DNA of 64,000 nucleotides from Pauljensenia sp018375675 (GTDB lineage Bacteria > Actinomycetota > Actinomycetes > Actinomycetales > Actinomycetaceae), in the NCBI GenBank assembly GCA_041432705.1, contig JAPWAE010000007.1:1-64000 (forward strand), read 5' to 3'. The notes beneath the pieces were generated by a model. That model saw nothing but the letters and a program-made list of their open reading frames with translations. It did not search any database and was not told the origin of the DNA. Below are positions 33,085-43,001 of the stretch, one piece after another; position 1 is the stretch's first letter, and each line of letters begins with the position of its first letter. Position numbers and translations under genes: made by a program.

Positions 33085-36000
33085 TCACCTCACCGGGCGG
33101 CAATCGCCGACAATGTGCACGGCCTGCGCGAACGTCGCCTGGGAATCCGCCCGCGTTGCGATCTTCGACGCAGTGGGACCGGCACCACCGATCGTCACCT
33201 CTTCGGTCCAATTGTCCAGATCCGAACGGATCGTACACTTGTGAGCAAGCGACGTGTCAGCCCAACCCGGAGCACTGAACGTAAAGGTGTGGCATCCACC
33301 CGCGACGTTGTACTTCTCGCCTCCCTGGCAGGCCTCCGTCCACGTCAAGTTCACGTCCAGCTTCGTGACGAACGATGAGTCCGCCTGCATCTGCGTCGTC
33401 CCCAAGCCGTTAGTTGCCACGACCGTCGCGAAGTATTCAGTGCCCTGTGCCAGGTCACTGAAAGTTGCCTCCGTGGCGCCCGTGGCACCGCCCGTGAGGG
33501 TTTGCTCCCTGCCATTGAGGGACACCTTGATGGTAGACACGGCGGGGTTGGCACCGATCGCATCCCAGCGTACGACGGCAGACGTGCTGCCGACATCCGA
33601 AACCCGCACCCTGACCGGATCGGGCTTGGCCGTGGGTTGGCCAACGGCAGGAACGGTGTCCGACGTGACAGGATTCCCCTTCAGGCCGCGACCAGACTGG
33701 CAGAAGTAGATTTCACGCTCCTGCCAGCCGCCCACATCGATTGGCTGACCCTCATAGATCGGCGTTCCGTCCGCACATCCTCCGGCGGTCATAGAGTAGC
33801 GCACCGTCAGATCGTCTGCGCTGAAGCCGCGTCCCTCCTTGGGCCTCAGATTCGAGACAATCAGCCGCCCCGGCGTGCCGTTGCCCTGCAGAGTCGGGGT
33901 ATCGATCGGCAGAGGCACGGTCGCGATTGACACATACGTGGTCGCGGTGTCCGACGTATCCCCGTGCGAGTTCGTCAGCGTCACCGATGCAGACACCTTG
34001 CTACCCGTCGGCACGTCGAGCAGCGTGGCTCTACCAGCGTCTGACTGGACCTGCAAGGAGACGCCATTGACCGAAACCGTGGCCGGGCCCCATCCCTTAC
34101 CATTGGGAGATCCCACGCCCCACGTAACCTCAACCGTCGCCTTGTCCAGACTGCCCCCAGAGCCGGTCGCGACGGCGCTCACGCCAGTCGCTTGATCCGG
34201 CTTCCCGTGCGGGTAGCCCTCGGTCGGCGAGGACGCCGGAGACGGCGTCGGCACCTTGTTCTTAGCCTGGACCGTCACCGTGTACATCTTGCCGTTCTCC
34301 AGGCCCGGGATCGTCAGCTTGTACTTCTTGTCCTCCGTACCGGCCACCTGGTAGGCAATCGGCTGGCCACCGCCGGGCCCGGTAAGGAACACCGTGTACG
34401 TGAGGATCTTGGACCCCTCGTTGTGCGGTTCTGTCCACGAGACCTCGAGGGCACCATCCATCCCCACGACCGTGGGCGCCGCCATCTGCTCGGGTGCCAT
34501 GTCGATGAGCTCCTTGGCAGAGGGAGCCGACGGGTCGGAGTCCCCGGCCTCGTTCTGCGCGACGACCGTGAACCAGTGCTCCTCTCCGATCGCCAGACCC
34601 GTAATCTGAGTGCCCGGATCACGCGTCTGGTAGGTCTTACCGTCGAACTTGTCGGTAATCACGTAGCCCGTAATCGTGCCACCGTTGGAGGCACCCGAGT
34701 CGAAACGCACGAAGGCCGCGCCCGCGCCCATCGGCGTCACCGTGACGTTCTGGGGCGGTTCGGGGCGGTCGACAACCTGGACGACAACGCGGCCCTGGAC
34801 CACGCGATCCGGGTCGTTCGTCGCGTCCATGACGCGGTACACGATGGTCATGTTGCCGTGGAAGCCCGCCTTGGGGGTCACCGACAGGACGTTGCCGTTG
34901 CCCGAGGCGGTTCCCTGGCCCACGTGCACCGACGCGTCCAGGACCACGAGCGGATCCGGGAACGGGTTCGTCGTGTACTCCGACAGGTTCACGTCCACCG
35001 TCTGGCCGGCCTTCGCCTTGATGCGAGCCTCCGTCGTCGTCACGAGGGGCTTGGAGGACTTCACGATCGTCACCGGAATGTCGGCGTTGACCGCGCCCGA
35101 GCCGTCGTCGACGCTGACAGTGATCGCGCCGACCGGCCCCTTGGGCTGGTCCTTCTTGCCCGACACGGTCAGGTTGTAGCCGTCCAGGGACACGTCCACG
35201 CCGCCGGGGGCCTTGACCACGCGGTACTCAAAGGAGCCCTTCGCCTGGTCGTCCGGGTCGTCCACCATCTGCGTGAGGTCGACCGTCACGTTCTCACCCT
35301 GGCCCACGATGATCGGCGTCGGGGTCAGGCGCGGCGGCAGGTTCCTGGCCGGCTGGATCGTGATCGGGATCGTCAGGGTCGAGGACAGGGCCGAGGCATC
35401 GTCCGAGGCGCCGTCACGCACCGTGAACGACACCGAGGCCTTGCCCGAGGCCGTGTCGGGCGCGCTCAGCGTAATGTGCGTGGAGTCCTGGAGGGAGGCC
35501 GAGTCCAGGCCGCCGTTGAACTTCACGGACGAGGCGTCCGTGATGATCGGGGAGCGCGAGTTGTCGCGCACCAGCACGTAGTCGCGCATGTCGAGGGTGA
35601 GCGAGGAGCCCGCGCGCATCGCCACCGGGACGCGCGTCGTGTCCAGGCGCGGAGCCAGCAGGTCGGTGCCCGGAACCGTCACGACCGCGCTCGCGCTCAG
35701 ACCGTCGAGGTCCGTCACCGTGTACACGACGAGGCGACGGCGCGCATCCGGGGAAATCGACAGGTTCTGCCCCGACACGCTCACGCCCGAGGCGTCGGAG
35801 GAGACTTTGAGCTCGGCCGTGGTGCCGTCTGGGTCCTCGTCGTTGACGAGGACGGCAACGCTGACGGGCTTGGAGTCCGAGGGCAGGTCGGAGACCGGCA
35901 CGACGTCGTCGCGGGCGATCGGCGCGCGCAGGGGCGCCTCGGCGTCCACCGTTACGGTCAGCTGGCCCTGGGCGCGGCCGCCTCGGCCGTCCTCGATCTG

Positions 36001-39000
36001 GTAGGCAACGACGAACACGCCGTTCGTGGCGGGGGCCTTGACAGTCACCAGGTCCTCGGCCACCGTCACGGTCGCGGCCGGATCCGACACCGACACGGTC
36101 GCCGGATCCGTGTCCATGTACAGGGCGTCGCCGTCCGCGTCCAGATCATTACTCAGGACGTTGATGCTCACCTCGCGCCCCGGACGCACCGTCACCGAGT
36201 CGGGAACGGCCGTCGGGTTGTGGTTCTGCGAGCCCGGAGGGGCGATGCCGACGCGCACGCGGGCGCGTCCCTGCACGCCGAGGCGGTCCTCGACGATGTA
36301 GGAGAAGGTGTCCGTGCCGGTCGCATCGTCGGAGGGCGTGTATTCCAGCCACTCCGTGCCCAGCACGACGCTACCCTTGGCCGGCGGCTGGTCGATGCCC
36401 ACCAGGGCGACCGAGTCGCCGTCGGGGTCGATGCCCGTCAGCGGCACCGGGATGCGCGTCATCTGACCCTGCACGGCCCACGCGCTCAGCGCCTTGGGCA
36501 CGGGCGCGCTGTTCGCAGCGGAGGAGGCAATGACCTCGAACGTAACAGTCGACGTCGAGCGGTTACCCACCGAATCAACGGCCGTGTACGCCACGCGCAC
36601 CACGCCGGCCTCGGAGCCGGCGGCCAGGCGCACCTGGTTGCCGGTCACGAAGACCGTGCCCAGCTCGGCGCCGGTCATGACCTGCACGTCCGGGTCCAGG
36701 CTCAGCGACAGGCCGATCGGCGAGCGGTCGTTCGACAGGACGCTCACCGAGCCGATGTCGTCGGCGCGCACCTTCGCAGTGTCCGGCGTGGTCTGGGGCG
36801 GAGTCTCCTCACTCTGCGCGTTCGTCGGGATGACGCTCACCTGGGCGGTCGCGGAACCCGCGCCGTTGGAGACCGTGTAGGTAAAGGTCGTCACGTCGGA
36901 CAGGCCGCCCGGCGACGTGATACGCAGCAGGTGGCGCTCGATGAGCGTGACCTCCAGGCCCGAGTTCGCGGGCACGTCGATCGACTGGACGACAAGCACT
37001 CCGCCGGATGGATCCGTGTCGTTGGCCAGCGGTGCGATCAGCGAGGCGCCACCGCTGGGCAGGACCGCCAGGTCGTCCTCGGCGATCGGCAGAGCATTCG
37101 TGTCGTCGTCAACCACGTCGACGCGGATGACGCCCACGGTCGTGGACGGGCCGTCGGAGACCGTGTAGGTGAACTGGAAGGATCCCGGCACCGAGCCCGT
37201 GAACGTCAACGTACCGCGCGAAAGATCAGCGGAAACCGCAGTGCCCGCCGGGGCCGTGCCCGCGGCCACGAGGGACAGGGCGTCGCCGTTGGGATCCGTG
37301 TCGTTGGCGATCGGGTCGATCGTCAGCGGCTCAGCCACGCGCGCCACGTAGAAGTCGGCGCGCGCCACCGGCGGCACATTGCCCGCCTCCTGGACGCTCA
37401 CCTTCAGCTCGCCGGTGGTCTCAGCGTGGCCGTCCGACAGCGTCACGGCGATCGCCTTAACGCCAGCGCCCGAGCCCAAGTCGCGGATCTGGACCGTGCC
37501 GTCCTCGGAGAACTGCACGGCCATGCCCTCGGGGGCCGTCGCCGACACCAGGTAGAACTGGTCGCCGTCCGGGTCAATCCAGTCCGACAGGAGGTTGTAC
37601 TCGACCTGCGCATTCGCACCCACCTTGATGACCGGGTGCTTGAGCTGGCGCGGGCCCTCGTTCTGGCTCCACGGGTGGATCGTCAGCGTCACGTTCGCCG
37701 TCGCGCCCGCGAGGCCGTCCGAGGCCTCGTACGTGAAGGACGTCGACCCGCTCGTCATGTTCTCGGGGACGTCCGTGATCTGCAGGGCGCGGCCGCCACG
37801 CGTACGCACGATCGAACCAAACTCGGGGTTGGTGACCGCGCGCGCCGTCAGCACATCGCCGTCGTCGTCGGAGTCGTTGTCCAGGACGGGCAGCAGCGTT
37901 GAGCGACCCGGGCGGATGCCGAACTCGTCATCCACAGCCTCGGGCGGCGTGTTCTTGTCCTTGTGCTCCGGCTCGGAGACCTGCTCGCGATCGTCGGGGG
38001 TCGGAGTGTCCTCTTCCTCCTGCTCCTCGGTGGGGATCTGGTCCCAGTTGCTGACCACGACCATGTTCTTATCGGGCAGCCACAGCGTGCCCGTCGAGAC
38101 GTCGTTGAGGACGATGCGCGTGCGGTTCGTGCGGAACACGGCGGAGGAGGCCTCGGCCAGGCTCGGGACCGTCTGCGCCTGGTTGCGCGAGGAGTCCGTG
38201 CAGGTGCGCACGAACGCGCCCGAGCCCGCCCACGCACCGTAGGAGCAGCCACGGTGGAAGACGGGGGGCGCGGGGGTGCCCTTCTGGCCGCTCTCCGAGG
38301 CCTCCTGGCGCTCGATCGCCTTGCCGTTCAGGGGGACGGACACCAGCTGGTCGCCGGTCGCGAGGAGGACCGAGGCGGCCTCATCGCCGGGGGCCTGCAG
38401 GACGGCGCCGCTCACGTGCTCCTCGGACAGGTTGCGCACCTTGCCGCCGGGAAGCACGAGCTTGTTGCCGGTCTGGTCGTAGACGACCGGCTTGTCGCCG
38501 ACCGCGGTGATCGTCGGGGTCCCGGCGGGCGTAAAGTCTTTGATCTCCGTGGTCTTGGCACGCCACGCCTGACCCTCGCGCGTCAGCGTCACGAGCTTGG
38601 AGGACCCGGGAGAGTATGCGAAGACCGTGCCCGAGTTCGACACCGTCACGATGCCGTCACTCAGGTCGTTGGCGACCGCATCCTCACGCAGGAGCGACAT
38701 GGTGGCAGGCTCGTTCGCGCTGCCAGCCCACAGGAGGCCCTCGTTGGGGTCGAGGACCGCCAGGACCGAGCCGCCCTGGACCTGGACAGCGTTGTCGGGC
38801 AGGGTGACGGACTGGCCGAGGGAGAAGGAGGTCGAACGCACCGGAGTGACCGTGCGGCTCACGGTCTCACCCAGCGTCACGTCGCTGCCCTCCTGGCCAA
38901 TGTCGAAGGACGCGGACTTCACCGAGACCGTGCCGTCCAGCATGAGGGCGTCGTAGTTGAGGTGTCCGAGGAGCTTGCGATCCTGGTTCGTCACCCAAAT

Positions 39001-39144
39001 GCCGCCGTCGTCGACGCTCACCTGGGTGACCTCGACGCCCCGATACACGACCGCGAGTACGCACAGCATCGCGGACACCAATAGGACGGCGAGCGCGGGT
39101 ATCCGCTTCGACCAGGTGTTTCGCGATCGACGCGCCTTGTTCAT
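33085..39144 (-). CDS. giant Ig/cadherin-like and FN3 repeat surface protein
   Basis: 2019 residues, anchored by an N-terminal membrane helix (about 15-35, IPALAVLLVSAMLCVLAVVY). Residues ~40-390 form a beta-rich, probably propeller-like domain, followed by an acidic linker. From about 399 to 1459 there are about 11 tandem ~95-residue bacterial cadherin/Ig-like repeats, several with the calcium-type pattern NDxDPDGD (for example LPVLDNDSDDDGDVL and IANDTDPNGDAL). From about 1460 there are about four FN3-like domains and a Cys-containing C-terminus, without LPXTG. The ATG at 39144 has GAGGAAAG upstream; a longer frame to 39240 has none. It is first in the operon with DUF58, transglutaminase-like, kinase and S8 peptidase, and matches the fn3 gene of the bifidobacterial PFNA cluster in context. 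A likely role is adhesion or cell-surface sensing. Confidence 0.85.
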   Translation of the reverse strand: MNKARRSRNTWSKRIPALAVLLVSAMLCVLAVVYRGVEVTQVSVDDGGIWVTNQDRKLLGHLNYDALMLDGTVSVKSASFDIGQEGSDVTLGETVSRTVTPVRSTSFSLGQSVTLPDNAVQVQGGSVLAVLDPNEGLLWAGSANEPATMSLLREDAVANDLSDGIVTVSNSGTVFAYSPGSSKLVTLTREGQAWRAKTTEIKDFTPAGTPTITAVGDKPVVYDQTGNKLVLPGGKVRNLSEEHVSGAVLQAPGDEAASVLLATGDQLVSVPLNGKAIERQEASESGQKGTPAPPVFHRGCSYGAWAGSGAFVRTCTDSSRNQAQTVPSLAEASSAVFRTNRTRIVLNDVSTGTLWLPDKNMVVVSNWDQIPTEEQEEEDTPTPDDREQVSEPEHKDKNTPPEAVDDEFGIRPGRSTLLPVLDNDSDDDGDVLTARAVTNPEFGSIVRTRGGRALQITDVPENMTSGSTSFTYEASDGLAGATANVTLTIHPWSQNEGPRQLKHPVIKVGANAQVEYNLLSDWIDPDGDQFYLVSATAPEGMAVQFSEDGTVQIRDLGSGAGVKAIAVTLSDGHAETTGELKVSVQEAGNVPPVARADFYVARVAEPLTIDPIANDTDPNGDALSLVAAGTAPAGTAVSADLSRGTLTFTGSVPGSFQFTYTVSDGPSTTVGVIRVDVVDDDTNALPIAEDDLAVLPSGGASLIAPLANDTDPSGGVLVVQSIDVPANSGLEVTLIERHLLRITSPGGLSDVTTFTYTVSNGAGSATAQVSVIPTNAQSEETPPQTTPDTAKVRADDIGSVSVLSNDRSPIGLSLSLDPDVQVMTGAELGTVFVTGNQVRLAAGSEAGVVRVAYTAVDSVGNRSTSTVTFEVIASSAANSAPVPKALSAWAVQGQMTRIPVPLTGIDPDGDSVALVGIDQPPAKGSVVLGTEWLEYTPSDDATGTDTFSYIVEDRLGVQGRARVRVGIAPPGSQNHNPTAVPDSVTVRPGREVSINVLSNDLDADGDALYMDTDPATVSVSDPAATVTVAEDLVTVKAPATNGVFVVAYQIEDGRGGRAQGQLTVTVDAEAPLRAPIARDDVVPVSDLPSDSKPVSVAVLVNDEDPDGTTAELKVSSDASGVSVSGQNLSISPDARRRLVVYTVTDLDGLSASAVVTVPGTDLLAPRLDTTRVPVAMRAGSSLTLDMRDYVLVRDNSRSPIITDASSVKFNGGLDSASLQDSTHITLSAPDTASGKASVSFTVRDGASDDASALSSTLTIPITIQPARNLPPRLTPTPIIVGQGENVTVDLTQMVDDPDDQAKGSFEYRVVKAPGGVDVSLDGYNLTVSGKKDQPKGPVGAITVSVDDGSGAVNADIPVTIVKSSKPLVTTTEARIKAKAGQTVDVNLSEYTTNPFPDPLVVLDASVHVGQGTASGNGNVLSVTPKAGFHGNMTIVYRVMDATNDPDRVVQGRVVVQVVDRPEPPQNVTVTPMGAGAAFVRFDSGASNGGTITGYVITDKFDGKTYQTRDPGTQITGLAIGEEHWFTVVAQNEAGDSDPSAPSAKELIDMAPEQMAAPTVVGMDGALEVSWTEPHNEGSKILTYTVFLTGPGGGQPIAYQVAGTEDKKYKLTIPGLENGKMYTVTVQAKNKVPTPSPASSPTEGYPHGKPDQATGVSAVATGSGGSLDKATVEVTWGVGSPNGKGWGPATVSVNGVSLQVQSDAGRATLLDVPTGSKVSASVTLTNSHGDTSDTATTYVSIATVPLPIDTPTLQGNGTPGRLIVSNLRPKEGRGFSADDLTVRYSMTAGGCADGTPIYEGQPIDVGGWQEREIYFCQSGRGLKGNPVTSDTVPAVGQPTAKPDPVRVRVSDVGSTSAVVRWDAIGANPAVSTIKVSLNGREQTLTGGATGATEATFSDLAQGTEYFATVVATNGLGTTQMQADSSFVTKLDVNLTWTEACQGGEKYNVAGGCHTFTFSAPGWADTSLAHKCTIRSDLDNWTEEVTIGGAGPTASKIATRADSQATFAQAVHIVGDCRPVR

Positions 39145-39487
39145 GTGGCTTTCCTCAGTCTCAATGTGCGCACTGGTATGGGGCGTTGTCTGTATCCGCA
39201 CAGGGTATGGGCAACCATCCCAAGGATACACACCGACCAACCCTATGGATAAACCCTCGAGACAACAACAGGTACCGAAAAATCTCTAACCTGTTGAACA
39301 AGGTTCTCGCCGCGATGCATGGCCATTCCGCACGCGCGAGAACCTGACCACAGTCATGCATTTGGGCTGTCGCATCTCGTCGGCGAGGCCGGGTCGGCTT
39401 TCCGGTCCGCTCTCCTAACGCCGCCGTCACGACGTCCACCCGGGCGCGGGAACCGCAGATGAGGGCGGGTCGGGTTACGGTGAGTGC
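39145..39487. promoter_or_regulatory. divergent intergenic region with inverted repeats
   Basis: This 343-base gap separates the fn3 operon and radA. It contains an exact 10-bp dyad, AGGTTCTCGC at 39301-39310 with its complement at 39336-39345 (25-base loop), and an 8-bp dyad CAACAGGT at 39266-39273 with 39289-39296. Either could be an operator for the surface-protein operon. I see no small gene or clear -35/-10 pair. Confidence 0.4.
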
Positions 39488-40873
39488 ATGGCGAAAGAGA
39501 AGATCACCTACCGCTGCTCCGAGTGCGGGTGGACCTCCCCCAAGTGGGTGGGCCAGTGCCGCGAGTGCGGGGCGTGGGGCACCGTCGACCAAGCCGGAGA
39601 GGCCTCGGGCGGGCCGCGCGCGGCCGCGACTCCCCCGCGTCGCCCCGCCCTGCCGATCGGCGAGGTGGACGGCGAGCGGGCCTCGTCGCGCTCGACGGGC
39701 GTGGGCGAGCTGGACCGGGTCCTCGGTGGCGGCATCGTTCCCGGCGCGGTGATCCTCCTGGCGGGCGAACCCGGCGTGGGTAAGTCAACGCTGCTGCTGG
39801 ACGTGGCCGCCAAAGCCGCGCACACGGCGGCGGCGGGCGGGCGCGGCCCCGTCCTCTACGTGACGGGCGAGGAGTCGGCGGCCCAGGTGCGCGGGCGCGC
39901 GGAACGCATTGGCGCGCTTGAGCCGAACCTCCTGATCGCGGATGAGACGGAGCTCGGCGTCGTCCTCGGGCACGTCGAGGCCTCGCACCCCTCTCTGCTC
40001 ATCGTCGACTCCGTGCAGACCATCTCTTCCGCCCAGGTCGAGGGCGGGGCGGGCGGCGTCGCGCAGGTGCGCGCGGTCGCGGCCTCGCTGATCCGGGTCG
40101 CCAAGGAGTCCGACATGCCGACCCTGCTTGTCGGCCACGTCACAAAGGACGGCGGCATCGCGGGTCCGCGTGTCCTCGAGCACCTCGTGGACGTCGTCTG
40201 CCAGTTCGAGGGTGACCGCCATTCGCGACTGCGCCTGCTGCGCGCGGTGAAAAACCGCTACGGCCCCACCGACGAGGTGGGATGCTTCGAGCTGACGGAC
40301 TCGGGCATCTACGGCCTCGCCGATCCGTCCGGCCTGTTCCTGTCGCGCACGACGCGCGGCGTGCCCGGCACCTGCGCGGCCGTTTCTCTGGAGGGGCGCC
40401 GCCCGCTGCCCACGGAGATCCAGTCCCTCGTCGCCCCCTCGTCGGGTGGCTCGCCGCGACGCACCACGTCGGGCGTGGACCACGCGCGCGTCGCCATGAT
40501 CCTCGCGGTCCTGCAGGCCCGCATCGGCGCGGACACGTCGGGGGCGGACGTCTACGTCTCCACGGTCGGCGGTGCGCGCACGGTCGAGCCAGCGATCGAC
40601 CTGGCCATGGCCATCTCCATCGTGTCCTCGCTCAAGGGCACTCCCCCGCGCCCCGACCTCGTCGCGGTCGGAGAGATCTCACTGACGGGCGAGGTGCGCG
40701 CCTGCACGGGCACCCAGCGCCGCCTCGCCGAGGCCGCGCGCCTGGGCTTCTCTAGTGCGATCGTGCCCGCTCAGGGCAGCGAGGATCTGTCGGGAGTCGA
40801 CGGCATCACCGTGTTTACTGTGTCGGATCTGGCGACGGCTATTCGTGTCGCTTTCCCTGCTGACTCGCAATAA
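39488..40873 (+). CDS. radA: DNA repair protein RadA
   Basis: 461 residues. An N-terminal zinc finger (YRCSECGW ... GQCRECGAWG) is followed by a RecA-like ATPase with Walker A AGEPGVGKSTLL (about 92-103), Walker B LLIVDSVQT, and the RadA-specific KNRYG motif (KNRYGPTDEVG). A C-terminal Lon-protease-like domain includes DVYVSTVGGART. RadA processes recombination intermediates and drives branch migration. disA follows 36 bases downstream; the radA-disA pair is conserved in Actinobacteria and Firmicutes. The ribosome site before 39488 is weak. Confidence 0.95.
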   Translation: MAKEKITYRCSECGWTSPKWVGQCRECGAWGTVDQAGEASGGPRAAATPPRRPALPIGEVDGERASSRSTGVGELDRVLGGGIVPGAVILLAGEPGVGKSTLLLDVAAKAAHTAAAGGRGPVLYVTGEESAAQVRGRAERIGALEPNLLIADETELGVVLGHVEASHPSLLIVDSVQTISSAQVEGGAGGVAQVRAVAASLIRVAKESDMPTLLVGHVTKDGGIAGPRVLEHLVDVVCQFEGDRHSRLRLLRAVKNRYGPTDEVGCFELTDSGIYGLADPSGLFLSRTTRGVPGTCAAVSLEGRRPLPTEIQSLVAPSSGGSPRRTTSGVDHARVAMILAVLQARIGADTSGADVYVSTVGGARTVEPAIDLAMAISIVSSLKGTPPRPDLVAVGEISLTGEVRACTGTQRRLAEAARLGFSSAIVPAQGSEDLSGVDGITVFTVSDLATAIRVAFPADSQ

Positions 40874-40909
40874 TAGGAATCACACCGACTGTTCTGGGAG
40901 GGAATCACA

Positions 40910-41980
40910 TTGACGTCCGATGCAGCGATCCTTCGTGACGCACTGCGCGCAGTCGCGCCCGGCACGCCTCTGCGAGAGGGACTGGAACGAATCCAGCGCT
41001 CCCACACGGGTGCTCTCATCGTCCTGGGGTACACCCCGGAGGTGCAGGCCATGTGCTCGGGCGGCTTCGACCTCGACGTCGCTTTCACGGCCGCGCGCCT
41101 GCGCGAGCTGTGCAAGATGGACGGCGCCGTCATCATCGATCCCGACCAGTGGCGCATCCGCAAGGCGAACGTGCAGCTCTTCCCGGACCCGACGATCCCC
41201 ACGGACGAGTCGGGTATGCGCCACCGCACCGCGCAGCGCACCGCCCGCCAGACCCACCTGCCGGTACTGTCCCTGTCCGCGTCCATGCGCATGATCTCCA
41301 TCTACGTGGGCTCCGAGCATCGCCTGGTGGAGGAGCCCGAGGCCCTGCTCTCGCGCGCGAACCTGGCCGTGGACACGCTCGACCGCTACAGCCAGCGCCT
41401 CGACGAGGTTCTGCAGACCCTCACGATCCTGGAAATGCGCGACAGCGCGACCGTGCGCGACGTCGCCACCGTCATGCAGCGCATGGAGATGATCCGGCGC
41501 ATCACCTCCGAAATCACGGAGTACCTCGAGGAACTGGGCTCGGAAGGCCGCCTGCTAGCCCTGCAGGTCGAGGACCTCGTGCGCGGCTCCGCGTCCGAGC
41601 GCGCCCTCGTCATGCGCGACTACATCGCGAACCCGGACGACCTGGCCCGCGTCGAGGCCGAGCTGTCCTCGCTCGGCTCGGAGCGGATCGTGGACCTCAC
41701 CGCCATTTCGAACATCCTGGGCCTGGACGTGTACGAGGTCGCGGACCTGGATCGCGAGATCACACCGCGCGGCGTGCGCGCCCTGTCCCTGGTTCCACAC
41801 CTGTCGTGGAGCGCCATCAAGGTCGTGTCGGCGCACTTCAACTCGCTGCCGCTGCTGCGCGCGGCCACCGTTTCGGACCTGGAGGAGCTCGAGGGGATCG
41901 GTCCCTACCGGGCGAAGCTCATCACGGAGAACCTGGCCCACCAGGCTCAGGCTGTGAGCGCCGGCATCGTCGGCTGGTAG
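40910..41980 (+). CDS. disA: diadenylate cyclase DisA
   Basis: 356 residues. The DAC domain (1-140) has both catalytic motifs, DGA (71-73) and RHRTA (104-108). A central helical spine (~150-290) and a C-terminal helix-hairpin-helix DNA-binding domain (LEELEGIGPYRAKLITENLA) follow. It makes c-di-AMP from two ATP while scanning DNA for branched structures. The start is TTG at 40910, supported by GGGAGG 9 bases upstream and by the family length. It forms an operon with radA. c-di-AMP commonly controls potassium transport, so KtrA at the left of the window is a possible target. Confidence 0.95.
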   Translation: MTSDAAILRDALRAVAPGTPLREGLERIQRSHTGALIVLGYTPEVQAMCSGGFDLDVAFTAARLRELCKMDGAVIIDPDQWRIRKANVQLFPDPTIPTDESGMRHRTAQRTARQTHLPVLSLSASMRMISIYVGSEHRLVEEPEALLSRANLAVDTLDRYSQRLDEVLQTLTILEMRDSATVRDVATVMQRMEMIRRITSEITEYLEELGSEGRLLALQVEDLVRGSASERALVMRDYIANPDDLARVEAELSSLGSERIVDLTAISNILGLDVYEVADLDREITPRGVRALSLVPHLSWSAIKVVSAHFNSLPLLRAATVSDLEELEGIGPYRAKLITENLAHQAQAVSAGIVGW

Positions 41981-42001
41981 CCGCTTGGCAGCCGCTGGTC
42001 C

Positions 42002-42910
42002 CTAGCGTCCCGACTGTGCGCCGGACTGCGCGCCCGACTGGGGCGCGGGGGTGGGCGCGGGCGTCACGTCGACGACAGTCGAGCCGACTTCGCGCGTGCC
42101 CATCGTGACGGCCACCTTGTAGGTGCCGGCCGCAGCCGCGCTCGCACCACCCGCGGGAGCCGTGCAACCGTTCGTGTACACGTATCCGTCCCAGCGCAGC
42201 GCACCGGACCAGGTGCCTCCCGGGCGCAGCAGCAGCGTCGTGGAGGACTGCTGACTGTCGGCGCAGCGCGAGGAGTCGTAGACCTGATGGTCGCCGGTCG
42301 TCACCGCCAGGTTGAAGCGCGTCAGCGACGTCGAGCAGGCGACCGAGCCGCGGTTTTCCAGCGTGAGCGTCACGGGCATCGCCGAGCCGGACGCCACGGG
42401 GCTCGCCTTCGCGGTGGCCGTGATGTCGCGATCCAGGCAGGCGGGAATATCGATCGTCGTGCCGTCGGTCAGCAGGCCGTCGGCGGTGGCCTCCTGACCG
42501 CCCTTGAGCGTATATCCGGAGGCGTCGAGGGCCCCGGACTGGACGACGGACTGCGGGGTTGACTGGGGCACAGGATCGGCGCTGAAGGCGCCCGCGATGG
42601 CGCGCACGACGGCGACAATACCCCACACGATGAGCGCAATGATGAGAAGCAGGCCCACGCCGGTGATGATGCGCCGTGGCCACAGGTTCACGGGCGGACG
42701 TCCGCCGCCCGAGGGGGCCTTCTTGGGCCGACGCGCGCCTGCCCCGCTCCCCCGCTTGGCCGTCGAAGCACCGGCGGAAGACGCCGCGCGCGTCGAGGCT
42801 CCCCGACCGCCCGTTGCGGCTCGGGAGGCGCGGTCGCCGGCGCGTCCGGATGCGGACGCGGAGCGACGGGACGAGGGTCGCCTGGGGGAATTCTTACGCT
42901 GGTCAGCCAC
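42002..42910 (-). CDS. single-pass membrane protein, Ala/Arg-rich N-terminus
   Basis: 302 residues starting with GTG. Residues 1-75 are a basic, disordered Arg/Ser/Ala-rich cytosolic stretch. One membrane helix (about 80-105: IITGVGLLLIIALIVWGIVAVV) is followed by an extracytoplasmic beta-rich domain with four Cys (PACLD, VACST, SRCAD, TNGCT), probably two disulfides, and a tail of QSGAQSGAQSG repeats. It is the last gene after DUF3180 in the folate run, the same place as the Ala/Arg/Pro-rich membrane protein downstream of folK in mycobacteria. Function is unknown. Confidence 0.7.
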   Translation of the reverse strand: MADQRKNSPRRPSSRRSASASGRAGDRASRAATGGRGASTRAASSAGASTAKRGSGAGARRPKKAPSGGGRPPVNLWPRRIITGVGLLLIIALIVWGIVAVVRAIAGAFSADPVPQSTPQSVVQSGALDASGYTLKGGQEATADGLLTDGTTIDIPACLDRDITATAKASPVASGSAMPVTLTLENRGSVACSTSLTRFNLAVTTGDHQVYDSSRCADSQQSSTTLLLRPGGTWSGALRWDGYVYTNGCTAPAGGASAAAAGTYKVAVTMGTREVGSTVVDVTPAPTPAPQSGAQSGAQSGR

Positions 42911-43001
42911 GCGTCCACGATACCGGCCAGCGCCATCGGGGCGCGACTAACGCTCGGGGCGGGCTCACTTTCGCGCGCGAGAGGACTCCCACACGCGTTG
43001 T

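Noticed and set aside
34192..37902. 1236-residue open frame on the plus strand opposite the giant surface protein
   Set aside because: Antisense shadow of a high-GC gene: Arg/His/Val-biased, no ribosome site, no recognisable domain.
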